A model generated the notes under the pieces. It made no database searches, had not been told where the DNA came from, and saw only the letters and a program-made list of their open reading frames with translations. Source: Bidens hawaiensis (taxonomy: Eukaryota; Streptophyta; Magnoliopsida; Asterales; Asteraceae). From it: 64,000 bases of DNA. This document shows, in pieces, positions 62,881 through 64,000 of the stretch (its first letter is position 1; each line of letters starts with the position of its first letter). The position numbers and the translations under genes were made by a program. The stretch lies in assembly GCA_021521415.1 (NCBI GenBank), contig JAIQDT010001933.1, positions 1-64,000 of the forward strand, given 5' to 3'.

Positions 62881-63655
62881 CCATTTTCACACCAAAATAT
62901 CACAAACTTTCTGGCCAGCTTGTTCTTCATTTTTCACAGCAAAAACATCAAGTAAGATCATAATTTTTGCAAGTTTTAACCTTGCTTTAATCAAGTTATA
63001 ATCATATAAACATGTTTTGATTAGTGATAATCATGTTTAACCATCCAAAACCTTAAAAATCACCTAAAATCATGTTTTGATCTTAAACATGATTACAAAC
63101 CAGAAACATATGAATTATTGACTAAAAACACGGATTAGAACGTTGATATAACGTTTTTACGGTTTAAAAGTTCAGTTTGAAACCCTAACCGAAACCCTAA
63201 GTAATAAGGCCTGATGATGGATTCTTTATGCTTGGTTTTGTTGTATTTGATCTGAAGATACTTGTTTTAGCTAACCAAGGACCCGAAACATTGAACATAA
63301 AGCTTAACTGATCGAAAAACCGACAAGGCATTACCGGTTTACCCGTTTAGGGGCTGTTAGTATTAGTTTGTGATGTAATTGTTTTTATATTGTGAAACTT
63401 TTCAGTTACATTATGGATCATATAAGTGAGTCCTTGTTCAATTTTGGTAGTTTTTCGATAAATGGAGAATATTTGGCGAATTTATTACTGTTTATTATCA
63501 TTTTATTATGAAAAATAGTTAAGACTCTTGAAAAATTACGAAATTTGGATTAGAACTCAGAAATGTTATGTTAAGATCACAAATAAAGTTTGTAGTCATT
63601 TGGAGATATTTCATTTTCTCGGGAGTACTTGTGATTTTTCATTTTCTCACTTAAC
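62881..63655. other. non-coding sequence, possibly another LTR
   Basis: It contains AACCCTAACCGAAACCCTAA and several ATCATGTTTTGAT / TTAAACATGATT words. No reading frame or termini. Confidence 0.35.
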
Positions 63656-64000
63656 ACCAAGCATGCTCGGGAGCAAAAGTGTGCTCGGGAGCAAGGGTGT
63701 GCTCGACACAAACTTGAGTTTTCTCTTCACAAGCATAATTGTTCAAGACAAAACAAAGTATGCTCGAAAAAGAGTCTGCTCGAATAAATAATAAAGTGTG
63801 CTCGAGACTTAAAGATAGTTTTCTTGAGAAGACAAAGGATATGCTCTGGGTTTCACAAAGTGTGCTCGAATTTGATGTGCTCGATATAAGATGTGCTCGA
63901 AATAACCTGTGCTCGAGCAAAACAAAGATGTGCTTGGGCAAAACACCTCCTGTGCTCGAAGCAACACTTAGTCATTTTTCCATACTCGAGTCCAATCTTG
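63656..64000. repeat. array of degenerate TGTGCTCG words
   Basis: About twelve occurrences of TGTGCTCG(A/G) or one-base variants at irregular spacing of about 15-45 bp, starting AGCATGCTCGGGAGC and continuing to the window edge. Many are followed by AGCA, GAGC or GAA. The ORF on the minus strand merely translates the words (EHTLAPEHTFAPEH). Confidence 0.7.

Noticed and set aside
63651..63941. 96-aa minus-strand ORF at the right edge
   Set aside because: It mostly translates the repeated TGTGCTCG words and shows no domain.

Overview
The window is plant nuclear DNA. Evidence: spliced genes with GT-AG introns, a plant-type group I formin, a CRLK-class receptor-like kinase, plant ribosomal-protein promoter motifs, and dense Ty3/gypsy, Ty1/copia, hAT, Mutator, pogo/Emigrant and Helitron-like elements in AT-rich DNA. 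The repeat types resemble those of Asteraceae genomes, but that family-level call is an inference.

Layout. 1-1331: the end of a Ty1/copia element (3' LTR). 1449-5041: a group I formin that looks dead, with an in-frame stop and no exon for the central FH2 signature. 5286-6260: a second, more decayed copy of its 3' half. 6460-6980 (minus): an intact two-exon histone H2A gene. The tail of H2A was duplicated together with the formin 3' half. 8.1-16.6 kb: a repeat graveyard with LTR fragments, a Tat-type solo LTR, a dead copia RT, a hAT MITE, two nested hAT elements with perfect 8-bp target-site duplications (TSDs), and a TRIM retrotransposon carrying a partly triplicated MITE. 17149-21130 (minus): a complete calcium/calmodulin-regulated receptor-like kinase gene (CRLK1/2 type, 428 aa) with an intron in its 5' UTR. 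21.7-30 kb: hAT, Helitron and Mutator-like elements. One of these (27401-28902) is a Pack-MULE with 408-bp terminal inverted repeats that carries a fragment of the chloroplast Fe-S assembly gene SUFD (ABCI7). 30408-33762 (minus): 60S ribosomal protein L8 (uL2), whose 2.6-kb intron holds a pogo/Emigrant-like element that still encodes a PCNA-binding (PIP-box) tail. 35693-46189 (minus): a structurally complete chromovirus-type Ty3/gypsy element with 2.39-kb LTRs, a 5-bp TSD, a tRNA-iMet primer site and broken ORFs. 46-57.5 kb: SINEs, MITEs, a foldback element, tandem duplications and a second pogo relative. 57.94-62.8 kb: a decayed Tat-type Ty3/gypsy element on the plus strand, of the same family as the solo LTR at 8.6-9.7 kb. 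62.9-64 kb: non-coding sequence ending in an array of degenerate TGTGCTCG words.

Three host genes look functional: H2A, the CRLK kinase and RPL8. They are unrelated and do not form a pathway. Most of the remaining sequence is transposon-derived. The most interesting items are the SUFD Pack-MULE, the formin/H2A segmental duplication, the pogo PIP-box remnant, and the precisely datable nested insertions. I found no CRISPR array, operon or prokaryotic-type system, and no evidence of a novel biochemical pathway.
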